A stretch of DNA of 18,027 bases from an uncultured Pseudomonas sp. (GCF_946885885.1 NZ_CAMPHN010000087.1:1-18027); one strand, 5' to 3'. Counted from the stretch's first letter, positions 6,851-14,952 are shown. Numbers and translations are program-made. Notes: generated from the sequence alone by a model not told the origin.

Positions 6851-7600
6851 TTAAGCTGTGATCACCCCGAAGTGAATGGCCTTGGCAATCGCCTGGGAGC
6901 GGTTGAGCACGTCCAGTTTGCGAAAGATGTTGCCGAAGTGAAACTTAACCGTGCGTTCGGAAATGCTGAGGATATTGGAGATATCCCAAGTGCTCTTGCC
7001 CTCTTTGGCCCAGTGCAATACCTCCAGCTCGCGCTGCGAGATCTCCGGCGCCATCAGGCTATGGCGATTGAGGCTGCCCTGGCGGTTGAATATTTCATGC
7101 AGGTGCGGCGCCAGGTATTCCAGCGCCTCGAGATAGTTCTCCGCCCGCTCGTGCACCGGTAGCGTCATGGAGATCAGCGTACTGCTGGTGCGCGAACGCC
7201 CGCGAACGCAGCAGGCGAGGCCATTGGTACCGACGAAATCCCGCGATAAATCGAGAAATTCCTTGCTCGGCGCCTCGGCGGTATAACCCAGGTCCCAGGA
7301 AAACGCACCCGTCTCGCGTTCGGCGGTTTTCAGGATCGGGTCTTGCAGTTGAAAGGATTTGCGAAAGTACAACTCGACCCATTCGTCGCTGTAACCGTAA
7401 TTGAGTAACTTGCGGCTGGCCTGAGGGTCAGGCGTAGCGATATCGTCGAAACAAATGACCAACGACGAATAGGGAATGACGCTTTTTGCGAGTTCGATTA
7501 CCTGGTCGACCTCGGCTTTATCGCTGCTGGCTTTGATGCAGCACTGTGCGAGCTCGAGCAGTTTTACCAGGTCGTTGCGCGAATGAAACATGCTGGCCAT
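6851..7600 (-). CDS. LuxR-family quorum-sensing transcriptional regulator
   Basis: This 249-residue protein has an N-terminal autoinducer-binding domain and a C-terminal LuxR/FixJ helix-turn-helix. The ligand-pocket residues conserved in TraR/LasR/LuxR appear with correct spacing: Trp74, Tyr78, Asp87-Pro88 and Trp102. The DNA-binding domain (about 187-249) contains SQRELEVLHWAKEGKS, ISNILSISERTVKFH and RSQAIAKA, with the conserved Glu191, Leu195 and Gly201. The start at 7600 (ATGGCCAGC) is preferred because GGGAGG lies 11 bases upstream and the length then matches the family; an upstream in-frame ATG at 7684 would add 28 atypical residues. It lies tail to tail with luxI, separated by 4 bp. 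It probably binds the cognate AHL and acts on the dyad at 6116-6143. Confidence 0.92.
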   Translation of the reverse strand: MASMFHSRNDLVKLLELAQCCIKASSDKAEVDQVIELAKSVIPYSSLVICFDDIATPDPQASRKLLNYGYSDEWVELYFRKSFQLQDPILKTAERETGAFSWDLGYTAEAPSKEFLDLSRDFVGTNGLACCVRGRSRTSSTLISMTLPVHERAENYLEALEYLAPHLHEIFNRQGSLNRHSLMAPEISQRELEVLHWAKEGKSTWDISNILSISERTVKFHFGNIFRKLDVLNRSQAIAKAIHFGVITA

Positions 7601-7734
7601 AACGGAATTTGCCTCCCTGCTGTCCAACCGATATTCGGGTTCATTGAATGGTGAGCCGACATACGGCGCCATAAGGCCACGCAAATTCGCCGAACAAGCC
7701 GATGCTAGCGCAGCCGCGCAGCCAGGCCAATGAT

Positions 7735-7740
7735 TTTATA
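7735..7740 (-). promoter_or_regulatory. Candidate -10 box for luxR
   Basis: On the minus strand TATAAA lies in an AT-rich patch about 130 bases upstream of the chosen luxR start. A -35 element at 16-18 bp spacing is poor (TCGATT or similar), so this would be an activator-dependent or weak sigma-70 promoter, if real. Confidence 0.35.
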
Positions 7741-7810
7741 TCGATCGCTAACAAATCAATCGAAATACCCGAAGTCCATCACTTTTCGGCCTATCGCGCA
7801 CGGCACGGCG

Positions 7811-7833
7811 GAGCGCCCGATAGCCGGGCGCTC
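7811..7833 (-). terminator. Terminator-like hairpin after the reductase gene
   Basis: GAGCGCCCG and CGGGCGCTC are perfect 9-bp complements around a 5-base loop. They lie 35 bases past the stop of the minus-strand reductase. There is no U-tract on either side, so it may stabilise the 3' end or act with Rho rather than terminate by itself. Confidence 0.5.
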
Positions 7834-7868
7834 GAATGACGCGCAAAGGTCAGTCTGAAGGAAGGAGG

Positions 7869-8849
7869 TTACGGGCCGGCGAGCGGACGCGGGGCGTAGG
7901 CGAATACATCGGCGCGCATTTGCTGCGCGTCCATACCGGCTTCGACCAGGGCATCGAGCGTGGCGTAGACCATCGGCGGAGAACCGCTGGCATAGAGATG
8001 CAATGGCTTGAGGTCGGCGAAGTCCTCGCGCACCGCTTCGTGCAGCAAGCCGCAACGACCTGACCAGCCGCATGAGTCGCTGACCACCCGATGCAGGAAC
8101 AGATTCGGTAACTGCCGCCATTCGTCCCAGTGCGTCAGTTCGTAAAAGTCCTCGGGTCGACGCGCCCCCCAATAAAGGTGCAATGGGTGTTTGAAGCCCG
8201 CCACGCGGCAGTGTTCTATCAGGCTGTTCATCTGCGCCATACCGGTGCCCGCGGCGATCAGCACCAAGGGCCCGTCCGGCAATTCCGCCAGGTGCGTATC
8301 GCCGAACGGCATTTTCACCCGTGCCACGCTCTCGCGGCGCAGGCGCGCGAGCAGACCCAGAGTGGCCTCGTCGCGCGCCAGGATATGCAGTTCCAGCTCG
8401 CGCCCGGCATGCGGCGCCGAGGCCAGGGAGAACGCGGCATAGTCCTCGTCTTCGCGCTGCAACAACAGGTACTGGCCGGCGTGGTAGCGCGGCAACTTGC
8501 CGGCCGGCGCACGCAGGCGCAGGCGCACCACATCGCCGCCGACCTCGCGGCATTCGATGACTTGGCAGTTCAGTTCGCGAACCGGCAATTCGCCGGGCGC
8601 CAGTACGCCGTCCCAGAGCAACACGCAGTCCTGCTCGGGTTCGGCCAGGCAGGCGAACACTTCGCCATGATCGCGGCTTTCGCCGCCCTGACGCACCCGC
8701 CCGTTGACCAGCAAGGCCGCGCAGATATGGCAATTGCCGTTACGGCAACTCTGCGGACAGTCGTAGCCGAGGCGGCGCGCGGCATCGAGAATGCGTTCGC
8801 CGCTGTCGACATCGAGCACCGCGCCCGAGGGTTGCAAGGTCACTTTCAT
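7869..8849 (-). CDS. 2Fe-2S/FAD/NAD(P)H reductase (CDP-6-deoxy-glucoseen reductase-like)
   Basis: This 326-residue protein has three modules. An N-terminal plant-type ferredoxin domain carries Cys35, Cys40 and Cys43 (SCRNGNCHIC) plus a fourth ligand at Cys67 (FACLAEP). A FAD-binding barrel follows, with AGQYLLL and YAAFSLAS in place of the usual RxYS motif. The NAD(P)H domain has LIAAGTGMAQM and LYWGARRPEDFY. Such proteins pass electrons from NAD(P)H through FAD to an iron-sulfur cluster and on to an acceptor. Pseudomonas copies are commonly named CDP-6-deoxy-delta-3,4-glucoseen reductase, but no sugar genes lie here. The position downstream of ubiD recalls ubiD-fre in E. coli, so a flavin-reductase role, possibly supplying reduced FMN for the prenyl-FMN cofactor of UbiD, is a reasonable inference. 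Confidence 0.9.
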   Translation of the reverse strand: MKVTLQPSGAVLDVDSGERILDAARRLGYDCPQSCRNGNCHICAALLVNGRVRQGGESRDHGEVFACLAEPEQDCVLLWDGVLAPGELPVRELNCQVIECREVGGDVVRLRLRAPAGKLPRYHAGQYLLLQREDEDYAAFSLASAPHAGRELELHILARDEATLGLLARLRRESVARVKMPFGDTHLAELPDGPLVLIAAGTGMAQMNSLIEHCRVAGFKHPLHLYWGARRPEDFYELTHWDEWRQLPNLFLHRVVSDSCGWSGRCGLLHEAVREDFADLKPLHLYASGSPPMVYATLDALVEAGMDAQQMRADVFAYAPRPLAGP

Positions 8850-8869
8850 TGCGTTTTCAATCCAAAACC

Positions 8870-8906
8870 CGCACGGATGGCGGCGGCCTTGGCCGCGTGC
8901 CGTGCG
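8870..8906 (-). repeat. Nested hairpin in the ubiD-reductase gap
   Basis: An outer stem CGCACGG/CCGTGCG (8870-8876 and 8900-8906) encloses an inner stem GCGGCC/GGCCGC (8883-8888 and 8891-8896) with a 2-base loop. It sits in the 106-bp gap between ubiD and the downstream reductase. There is no U-tract. It could lower read-through, protect the ubiD 3' end, or be a REP-like unit. Confidence 0.55.
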
Positions 8907-8955
8907 TATTGCATTAACTGCGAGCGCCCTCGCTCACGTGTCCGCGCCAACGGCA

Positions 8956-10422
8956 TCAGTCGATTCCCAGCTGCGACCAGAGATCGTCGACGCGCCGTTT
9001 GACCGCCTCATCCTGAACGATAGCCCGCCCCCACTCGCGGCTGGTCTCACCTGGCCATTTATGGGTGGCGTCGAGGCCCATCTTGCTGCCGAGACCGGAA
9101 ACCGGCGAGGCGAAATCCAGGTAATCGATCGGCGTATTGTCGATCAGCACCGTGTCGCGCTTGGGGTCCATGCGCGTGGTTATCGCCCAGATCACATCGT
9201 TCCAATCCCGCGCATTGATGTCGTCGTCGGTGACTATGACGAACTTGGTGTACATGAACTGTCGCAAAAACGACCAAACGCCGAGCATTACCCGCTTGGC
9301 GTGGCCGGGGTACTGCTTCTTCATGGTCACCACCGCCATGCGGTAGGAACAGCCTTCCGGCGGCAGGTAGAAGTCGGTGATCTCGGGAAACTGCTTCTGC
9401 AGAATCGGCACGAACACTTCGTTGAGCGCCACGCCGAGAATCGCCGGCTCGTCCGGCGGTCTGCCGGTGTAGGTGCTGTGATAGATCGGCTTCTGTCGAC
9501 GGGTGATACGCTCGACCGTCATCACCGGGAAGCGATCGACCTCGTTGTAGTAACCGGTGTGGTCGCCGTAAGGGCCTTCGTCTGCCATCTCACCGGGGTG
9601 GATCACCCCTTCCAGCACGATCTCGGCGCTGGCCGGCACCTGCAGATCGTTGCCACGACACTTCACCAGCTCGGTCTTGTTGCCGCGCAGCAGGCCGGCG
9701 AAGGCGTATTCGGAAAGACTGTCGGGCACCGGGGTGACCGCGCCGAGAATGGTCGCCGGGTCCGCCCCCAGAGCGACGGCCACCGGATAGGGCTGACCGG
9801 GGAATTTCTCGCACCAATCGCGGAAATCCAGGGCGCCACCACGGTGGCTGAGCCAGCGCATGATCACCTTGTTGCGGCCGATCACCTGCTGGCGATAGAT
9901 GCCGAGGTTCTGCCGTTCCTTGTTCGGCCCCTTGGTCACGGTCAGCCCCCAGGTGATCAGCGGACCGACGTCGCCGGGCCAGCAGGTCTGCACCGGCAGC
10001 TTGCCGAGATCGACATCGTCGCCCTCCTCGACCACTTCCTGGCAGGGCGCGTCCTTCAGCACCTTGGGCGCCATCGACAGCACCTTCTTGAAGATCGGCA
10101 GCTTCGACCAGACGTCTTTCAGCCCTTTCGGCGGCTCCGGCTCCTTGAGAAAAGCCAGCAGCTTGCCGATTTCACGCAGTTCGCCGACTTCTTCCGCGCC
10201 CATGCCCAACGCCACGCGTTTGGGCGTGCCGAACAGGTTGCCGAGCACCGGCATCTCGAAGCCCGTGGGGTTTTCGAACAGCAACGCCGGGCCGCCCTTG
10301 CGCAAGGTGCGGTCGCAGATTTCGGTCATCTCCAGCACCGGGGATATCGGGGGCTGGATGCGCTTGAGTTCGCCGCGCTGTTCCAGACCGCGAATAAAAT
10401 CGCGCAGATCGCGATACTGCAT
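8956..10422 (-). CDS. ubiD: UbiD, prenylated-FMN-dependent 4-hydroxy-3-polyprenylbenzoate decarboxylase
   Basis: This 488-residue protein matches UbiD in length and in segments throughout: [10 protein letters not shown] at the start, [46 protein letters not shown], a long central active-site region with [14 protein letters not shown], and the C-terminal DATHKWPGE. It removes the carboxyl group of the polyprenylated benzoate ring in ubiquinone synthesis and needs the UbiX-made prenyl-FMN cofactor; it is cytoplasmic or loosely membrane-associated. The start at 10422 is chosen over one 9 codons upstream because MQYRDLRDF is the family N-terminus and GAGG lies 7-8 bases ahead of it. It is followed on the same strand by the reductase after a 106-bp gap. 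An accessory stretch separates it from rho. Confidence 0.96.
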   Translation of the reverse strand: MQYRDLRDFIRGLEQRGELKRIQPPISPVLEMTEICDRTLRKGGPALLFENPTGFEMPVLGNLFGTPKRVALGMGAEEVGELREIGKLLAFLKEPEPPKGLKDVWSKLPIFKKVLSMAPKVLKDAPCQEVVEEGDDVDLGKLPVQTCWPGDVGPLITWGLTVTKGPNKERQNLGIYRQQVIGRNKVIMRWLSHRGGALDFRDWCEKFPGQPYPVAVALGADPATILGAVTPVPDSLSEYAFAGLLRGNKTELVKCRGNDLQVPASAEIVLEGVIHPGEMADEGPYGDHTGYYNEVDRFPVMTVERITRRQKPIYHSTYTGRPPDEPAILGVALNEVFVPILQKQFPEITDFYLPPEGCSYRMAVVTMKKQYPGHAKRVMLGVWSFLRQFMYTKFVIVTDDDINARDWNDVIWAITTRMDPKRDTVLIDNTPIDYLDFASPVSGLGSKMGLDATHKWPGETSREWGRAIVQDEAVKRRVDDLWSQLGID

Positions 10423-10927
10423 GCTTGAGCCTCGTGTCGGGCCGGCCAAATAAGGGCACGAAGTTTAGCGCCGAACTAGGTCTTTCAGAAGGCTTAGCAA
10501 CCTGCGGATGCACAAATGCCGGTTTTCCCGTTTTGATGAGGTCGGGCACTTTTCATACAGAGCCCAGGATTGGCACAAAACTGCGGCCCCGTTCATCAAG
10601 TCAGCCGTTCCATACAAACACCTCAGCCGCTGTGTACAAGCCAAGGCTTGTGCATCCGATAAAGCTTGCGCCTCCGGCCGGGTTGCGGGCGAAAGCCCCG
10701 GGCCCTGATATCGATGTGGGCGCTACCGCAACTGAAGCAAGGTACAGCGGCGTACCCGGTGCAGTTCTCTGGGTACGCAACTGTGGTTTATCGGGCCCTG
10801 CCTGGTCCGTCCAGCCCTACTTTGCAAAGGAGCGTTCAGTCGCCTCCCGGCCGGCGCTGGAGCGTTTGGAAGGCCGTTACACGGCATTGGAAGTTAAACC
10901 TTACAAAAACAACAATAGGAAGAAAAA
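10423..10927. other. 505-bp gap upstream of ubiD and the serine hydrolase
   Basis: This divergent intergenic region must hold the promoters of both ubiD (leftward) and the serine hydrolase (rightward), but I see no convincing -35/-10 pair. It contains a tight palindrome ACAAGCC-aa-GGCTTGT (10636-10651) and an inverted repeat GCGTACCC/GGGTACGC (10750-10757 and 10771-10778), both possible operators. One frame stays open across the gap, but its translation shows no domain and it has no ribosome-binding site. AGGAAG stands about 5 bases before the ATG at 10928. Confidence 0.6.
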
Positions 10928-12085
10928 ATGAAGAAGAGACTCTTCGCGGCTGCTATCGGGCTGACGGTAATTCATGCTGGCTTGGCGTATGCCGAAGATC
11001 CAGGCCTGCAGGAATGGGTGCGCGTCGCCCCTACGATGGTCGCCAGCGAATGCGGCCTGGACCCGGCCCTGCTCAAGGAGGCCGACAGGCGGATGGGCAA
11101 TAATCCCTATGCGATCGTGCGGTACGGGAAATTGTGCCACGAGTACCTCAACACCACCGGCGTCTATCATGTCGCGTCGATCACCAAGCTCATGGCCAGC
11201 CTGACCGTCGGTATCGCGACCACCAAGACCCAACTCTCCGATGAGTCGCTGGTCACCGACTATCTCAACTGGTGGGAACTGGATGGCATCAATCCCCGGG
11301 CCAAGGTCGCGCACATCTTGGCGATGACGTCCACCAAACGTGACTTGTCCTGGGGGGAGAAAGGCACCTGGAGTTACGATGCCTTGGGCTGGCGCGAAAT
11401 CGACAAGCTGCTCCCGATCGTCAGGCGAGCCCTGGCACGGGAACCGCAGGCCTTCCCAGGCGTCGACAGCATGGGGGAGCTGGCCAGAACACAGCTGTTC
11501 GACAAGATCGGTATGCGTAACACCAAGTGGAGTGGTTGGACGACTGCCTACAGCATGAACAGCAACGTACGCGACATGGCCCGATTAGGCTTGCTGGTGT
11601 TGCGCAAAGGCGTCTGGGGCGGCAACCGCATCCTTAGCGAGGAGTACGTTTACCGGATGGGCCATCCCGCCTTCGAGGATACCAACACCGGTTATGGCTA
11701 TCTCCTCATGATGAACGCCCGGCAAAACTGGAAATATTCGTCCGGCAGCAACGACCCCGACTGTGCGCCGGTATCGCTCTGGAACGGATATCCCCATCCT
11801 CCGCTCTATGAAGCACAGCACTGCAACGGCGGCAATGCCACCTGTAGCCAGCAGTATGACGTGGGTATCAAGTGGGCGGCGGGTGCCGGCGGGCAAAAGG
11901 TGGTCATCCATCCAGGCCTCGACCTGGTGATGGTCGTCAGGGACGACTTGACCAACGAAGGGCACAACAACGTATGGAAGGCGGTGCGCCCAGCCCTGGT
12001 CAAGCTGGACCCCACATTCCTCGGGGATGAGACCGGCTTCTGCCAGGCGTACAAGAACAACCAGTACGCGCCCGATTTACGTTAA
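10928..12085 (+). CDS. Exported beta-lactamase-family (class C-like) serine hydrolase
   Basis: This 385-residue protein begins with a Sec signal peptide (MKKRLFAAAIGLTVIHAGLAYA, cleavage near residue 22), so it acts in the periplasm or outside. The SxxK motif with nucleophile Ser84 and Lys87 (ASITKLMAS) is clear. The second motif, normally YxN, appears as Tyr150-Asp-Ala152, so the Asn is missing. The third region is GAGGQ (319-323) followed by HPGLDLVMVV, typical of the esterase/DD-peptidase-like branch rather than of true AmpC enzymes. AYSMNSNVRDMARLGLLVL and WGGNRILSEEYV are family-typical. Several Cys (43, 70, 279, 299, 306, 372) allow disulfides. The substrate is unknown: ester, amide or D-amino peptide. 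It sits in the island between ubiD and rho, with the broken AraC regulator downstream on the other strand. Confidence 0.9.
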   Translation: MKKRLFAAAIGLTVIHAGLAYAEDPGLQEWVRVAPTMVASECGLDPALLKEADRRMGNNPYAIVRYGKLCHEYLNTTGVYHVASITKLMASLTVGIATTKTQLSDESLVTDYLNWWELDGINPRAKVAHILAMTSTKRDLSWGEKGTWSYDALGWREIDKLLPIVRRALAREPQAFPGVDSMGELARTQLFDKIGMRNTKWSGWTTAYSMNSNVRDMARLGLLVLRKGVWGGNRILSEEYVYRMGHPAFEDTNTGYGYLLMMNARQNWKYSSGSNDPDCAPVSLWNGYPHPPLYEAQHCNGGNATCSQQYDVGIKWAAGAGGQKVVIHPGLDLVMVVRDDLTNEGHNNVWKAVRPALVKLDPTFLGDETGFCQAYKNNQYAPDLR

Positions 12086-12094
12086 GCGGGTTTC

Positions 12095-12123
12095 GCCGGA
12101 CGGCAGTGATAGAGCCGTCCGGC
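12095..12123 (+). terminator. Terminator-like hairpin after the serine hydrolase
   Basis: GCCGGACGGC and GCCGTCCGGC form a perfect 10-bp stem with a 9-base loop, starting 10 bases after the hydrolase stop. No U-run follows on either strand, so it is a strong 3'-end hairpin but not a textbook intrinsic terminator. It also lies downstream of the minus-strand AraC gene and could serve both. Confidence 0.6.
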
Positions 12124-12225
12124 GGCCGGCAGAAAGTCGCCGCAGCCCGGCTTGATGACACACCTTGAGTGCCATCTTCCGCCAGCCTGGTCGCCGCCGC
12201 GACTAGGTTTTGGCGGGTATTGTCG

Positions 12226-13038
12226 CTAATCGACGCGCCGACGCAGCACATTCCGCGGGTCGATCACAGCCGAAGGATTCACTCCAAACATCTCGACGAA
12301 GGCGTGGTGAAGGTGAGCGACGTCGTATAGACCAGCCTCGTGTGCGACATCCGTCAGCGAACGGCCCTGTGCCCATTGCGTGATCGCGCGGCGAACAGCC
12401 ATCTCGCGGCTGAAACGCCTGATCGTGCTGCCGGTTTCCTCCTTGAACAGGTGCCGCAGACGTGACGGCGAGAGGTGCAACTGCGCCGCCAGAGCATCCA
12501 GCGTCACGCTGTTCAACGGCAGTTGGTCGATCAGTTCGATGGCTTTGACAATACGAGGATTGAGCGGGCGCCCTGCCCGTGGCGACGGTGCAAGCGCGTT
12601 GGCGGTATCGATGAAAAGATCGCGCACTTCGGCGGGGCTCGTCGTCCCGGCGAAAGCGCGTGATAGACGCGGTAGCAGATGCGCGAAACGCTTCAGGCTC
12701 GGCGTGATCGCCGGTTGGCCGCTCATGGCGCTGTCCAGCGCAGAAAATTCCGGCGCCTGGATCGGCACATCGAAGATCGCCAGATTGCTATCGTGGGCAA
12801 TCAGTCGCCTGCGCAGGACCTTTGGCGCGATCAAGGCGACACGTGAACGAATCACGATGTCGTCACCTATCTCCAGCTGGAAGGGTTCCTTGCCGGCTAT
12901 CAGCAGTGTGGCGGACAGCCGCCGATAGGGATTCTGCGACCGGTCCAGCACGAAGGTCGGCGCCAGTAGCAGGAAACGCTGCGCTCAGTGATAGAGGGTT
13001 AGCTGCATCGATGATCCAGGTGCTGGTTGAAAAGCCAT
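12226..13038 (-). pseudogene. AraC-family regulator interrupted by an in-frame TGA
   Basis: From the ATG at 13038, with an excellent AGGAGG site 7 bases ahead, the frame reads MAFQPAPGSSMQLTLYH, then TGA at 12987-12985 (codon 18), then continues in the same frame AQRFLLLAPTFVLDRSQNPY and on to the stop at 12226. The residues around the TGA (QLTLYH...RFLLLAPTF) look like the usual AraC-family N-terminus, so the stop seems a recent nonsense change and not a false upstream extension. The C-terminal part has a normal AraC/XylS double helix-turn-helix (LDALAAQLHLSPSRLRHLFKE; SLTDVAHEAGLYDVAHLHHAF). Reinitiation at the GTG at 12951 would give a 241-residue protein lacking about 29 residues, and could retain DNA binding. 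Its natural target may have been the convergent serine hydrolase gene. Confidence 0.75.
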
Positions 13039-13146
13039 GCTCGAACCTCCTCGCATTCTGGCGACCGCAGCCCTTCAGGGCTCGCCACCCCCGTTTTTAT
13101 TGGATTATCCCCATCCTTAGAAAAAATCCTCGAGCGAAGACTAGAC

Positions 13147-13169
13147 AAAAAAAGCGCGGTTTACCCGCG
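13147..13169 (-). terminator. Intrinsic terminator, leftward
   Basis: Read on the minus strand: CGCGG, loop GTAAA, CCGCG, one C and then seven T. This is a standard intrinsic terminator for transcripts running from rho toward the AraC gene, about 360 bases beyond the rho stop. It isolates the AraC gene from rho read-through. Confidence 0.8.
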
Positions 13170-13195
13170 AAAGCCGAGTATTTGGATGAGGCGCC

Positions 13196-13248
13196 TAGGG
13201 TCTGTTGCCGTTTCAGCGCAAGCCGCGATGAAACGGCAATAGCCCCTA
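13196..13248. repeat. 53-bp inverted repeat, possible MITE remnant
   Basis: Two 20-bp arms, 13196-13215 and 13229-13248, are complementary at 18 of 20 positions, with the inner 11 bp (TTGCCGTTTCA/TGAAACGGCAA) perfect, around a 13-base spacer. The ends read TAGGG and CCCTA, so a TA target duplication is possible, but a plain structured element cannot be ruled out. Confidence 0.65.
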
Positions 13249-13339
13249 TCCCGGGCTCGCGATCACGACTTCTTTTAGGCTATGTACCAATGCGTGTTGC
13301 GTTCGGCTATCGCCACTGAGTTTGAGACGGTCTGAATCC

Positions 13340-13422
13340 GTAGAGTGCGCCATGTGTTCAGCCGGGAGACATGGGCGCACCAGTGATTCGCCGCCTGCGG
13401 TGGTGCGCACGGCGCACCCTAC
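13340..13422. repeat. REP-like compound palindromic element
   Basis: Outer arms GTAGAGTGCGCC (13340-13351) and GGCGCACCCTAC (13411-13422) pair at 11 of 12 positions. Inside are two further hairpins: GTGCGCCATGT with ACATGGGCGCAC (13345-13380), and GGTGCGC-acg-GCGCACC (13402-13418). The GTAGGGTGCGCC word is, from memory, a common intergenic repeat in some Pseudomonas species. It lies 110 bases downstream of rho. Confidence 0.6.
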
Positions 13423-13531
13423 GCGTTGCCGGCTCTGCGAGAAAGGCTCAGGCCTGAATCGCCCATGCGACACATTATTGGGACAGCGCTTTCTTTTAAC
13501 ACAGCACCACCGAAGCGCAGTAGAGCGACCC

Positions 13532-14791
13532 TTACTTGCGCTTCATCGACATGAAGAACTCGTCGTTGGTCTTGGTCGCTTTCAGCTTGTCGATAAGGAA
13601 CTCGATGGCGGCAATTTCGTCCATCGGGTGCAGCAGCTTGCGTAGGATCCACATGCGCTGCAGCTCATCTTCGGCGGTCAGCAACTCTTCGCGGCGGGTG
13701 CCGGAGCGGTTGATGTTGATGGCCGGGAACACCCTCTTCTCGGCGATACGACGGTCCAGAGGCAGCTCCATGTTGCCGGTGCCCTTGAATTCTTCGTAGA
13801 TCACTTCGTCCATCTTCGAGCCGGTTTCCACCAGCGCGGTGGCGATGATGGTCAGCGAACCGCCTTCCTCGATGTTGCGCGCGGCACCGAAGAAGCGCTT
13901 CGGCTTCTCCAGGGCATGGGCGTCGACACCACCGGTGAGGACCTTGCCGGAACTGGGGATCACGGTGTTGTAGGCACGTGCCAGACGGGTGATGGAATCG
14001 AGCAGGATGACCACGTCCTTCTTGTGCTCGACTAGGCGCTTGGCCTTCTCGATCACCATTTCGGCGACTTGCACGTGGCGGGTCGGCGGTTCGTCGAAAG
14101 TGGAGGCGACCACTTCGCCACGCACGGTGCGCTGCATTTCGGTCACTTCTTCCGGACGCTCGTCGATCAACAGGACGATCAGATGCACTTCCGGATTGTT
14201 GCGGGTGATGTTGGCCGCGATGTTCTGCAGCATGATGGTCTTGCCGGCTTTCGGCGGCGCCACGATCAGGCCGCGCTGGCCTTTGCCGATCGGCGCGCAG
14301 AGGTCGATGATGCGGCCGGTGATGTCCTCGGTGGAGCCGTTACCGGCTTCCATGACCAGGCGCTTGTTGGGGAACAGCGGCGTCAGGTTTTCGAAGAGGA
14401 TCTTGTTCTTCGCGTTTTCCGGGCGATCGTAGTTGATCGTATCGACCTTGAGCAGCGCGAAGTAACGCTCGCCCTCTTTCGGCGGGCGGATTTTACCGAC
14501 GATGGTATCGCCGGTACGCAGGTTGAAGCGGCGGATCTGGCTCGGCGAGACATAGATGTCATCGGGGCCAGCGAGGTACGAGGCATCCGCGGAGCGGAGA
14601 AAGCCGAAACCGTCCTGGAGAATCTCCAGCACGCCATCACCGGAGATTTCCTCACCGCTTTTAGCGTGTTTTTTCAACAGCGAGAAAATCACGTCCTGCT
14701 TGCGCGAACGGGCCATGTTTTCCAGGCCCATCTGTTCGGCGAGTTCCAGCAGTTCGGTGATCGGCTTTTGCTTGAGTTCGGTCAGATTCAT
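13532..14791 (-). CDS. rho: Transcription termination factor Rho
   Basis: This 419-residue protein has the same length as E. coli Rho. The N-terminal helical domain starts [20 protein letters not shown]; the RNA-binding cold-shock-like domain has [10 protein letters not shown] (60-69); the ATPase domain has the P-loop APPKAGKT (178-185) with Lys181 and Lys184, then [13 protein letters not shown] and the R-loop region with [24 protein letters not shown] near the C-terminus. It is a hexameric RNA helicase that ends transcription at factor-dependent sites. The start at 14791 is set by homology; no strong ribosome-binding site precedes it, and longer in-frame starts up to 15007 add non-conserved residues. 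It lies downstream of trxA on the same strand but behind the trxA terminator, with a leader of over 150 bases. Confidence 0.98.
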   Translation of the reverse strand: MNLTELKQKPITELLELAEQMGLENMARSRKQDVIFSLLKKHAKSGEEISGDGVLEILQDGFGFLRSADASYLAGPDDIYVSPSQIRRFNLRTGDTIVGKIRPPKEGERYFALLKVDTINYDRPENAKNKILFENLTPLFPNKRLVMEAGNGSTEDITGRIIDLCAPIGKGQRGLIVAPPKAGKTIMLQNIAANITRNNPEVHLIVLLIDERPEEVTEMQRTVRGEVVASTFDEPPTRHVQVAEMVIEKAKRLVEHKKDVVILLDSITRLARAYNTVIPSSGKVLTGGVDAHALEKPKRFFGAARNIEEGGSLTIIATALVETGSKMDEVIYEEFKGTGNMELPLDRRIAEKRVFPAININRSGTRREELLTAEDELQRMWILRKLLHPMDEIAAIEFLIDKLKATKTNDEFFMSMKRK

Positions 14792-14952
14792 AGGAATGAC
14801 GTAATCATGAAGGAGGGGAAATAAGCTGTTCAGCTCGGGAGGCCGCGCCGCTAAGAGGCGAATGGATCGCCAGCTTGTGTATCGAGAATATTCGAAGGGA
14901 ATGCGTCGACGACGGCATGCAGGGGGCGGCATAGGAAATGCAGCGAAGCCGA

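Larger units (their letters stand above)
13039..13531. other. 493-bp non-coding stretch between the AraC gene and rho
   Basis: No open frame here resembles a protein. The stretch holds a minus-strand intrinsic terminator (about 13147-13169), a 53-bp inverted repeat (13196-13248) and a REP-like palindromic element (13340-13422). It is the likely scar or landing zone of the island inserted between ubiD and rho. Confidence 0.7.

Noticed and set aside
7601..7684. Longer luxR start with 28 extra residues
   Set aside because: There is no ribosome-binding site at 7684 or 7672, and the extra residues are outside the usual LuxR length; GGGAGG supports 7600.
8791..10428. 545-codon plus-strand frame opposite ubiD
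   Set aside because: Antisense shadow in GC-rich DNA: the opposite strand encodes full-length UbiD and the plus-strand product is His/Arg-rich with no family features.
10670..10710. GC-rich hairpin GGCCGGG...CCCGGGCC upstream of the serine hydrolase
   Set aside because: Pairing is imperfect, no U-tract follows, and it has no clear relation to a gene end.
10425..10931. Open frame of 168 codons filling the gap upstream of the serine hydrolase and ending in an ATGA overlap with it
   Set aside because: It begins at a TTG in the ubiD leader without a ribosome-binding site, its composition shows no domain, and the ATGA is explained by the sequence AAAATGAAG at the hydrolase start.
13065..13100. 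Possible plus-strand terminator (AGCCCT-tc-AGGGCT followed at a distance by TTTTT)
   Set aside because: The T-run is about 13 bases past a 6-bp stem and no plus-strand gene ends nearby.
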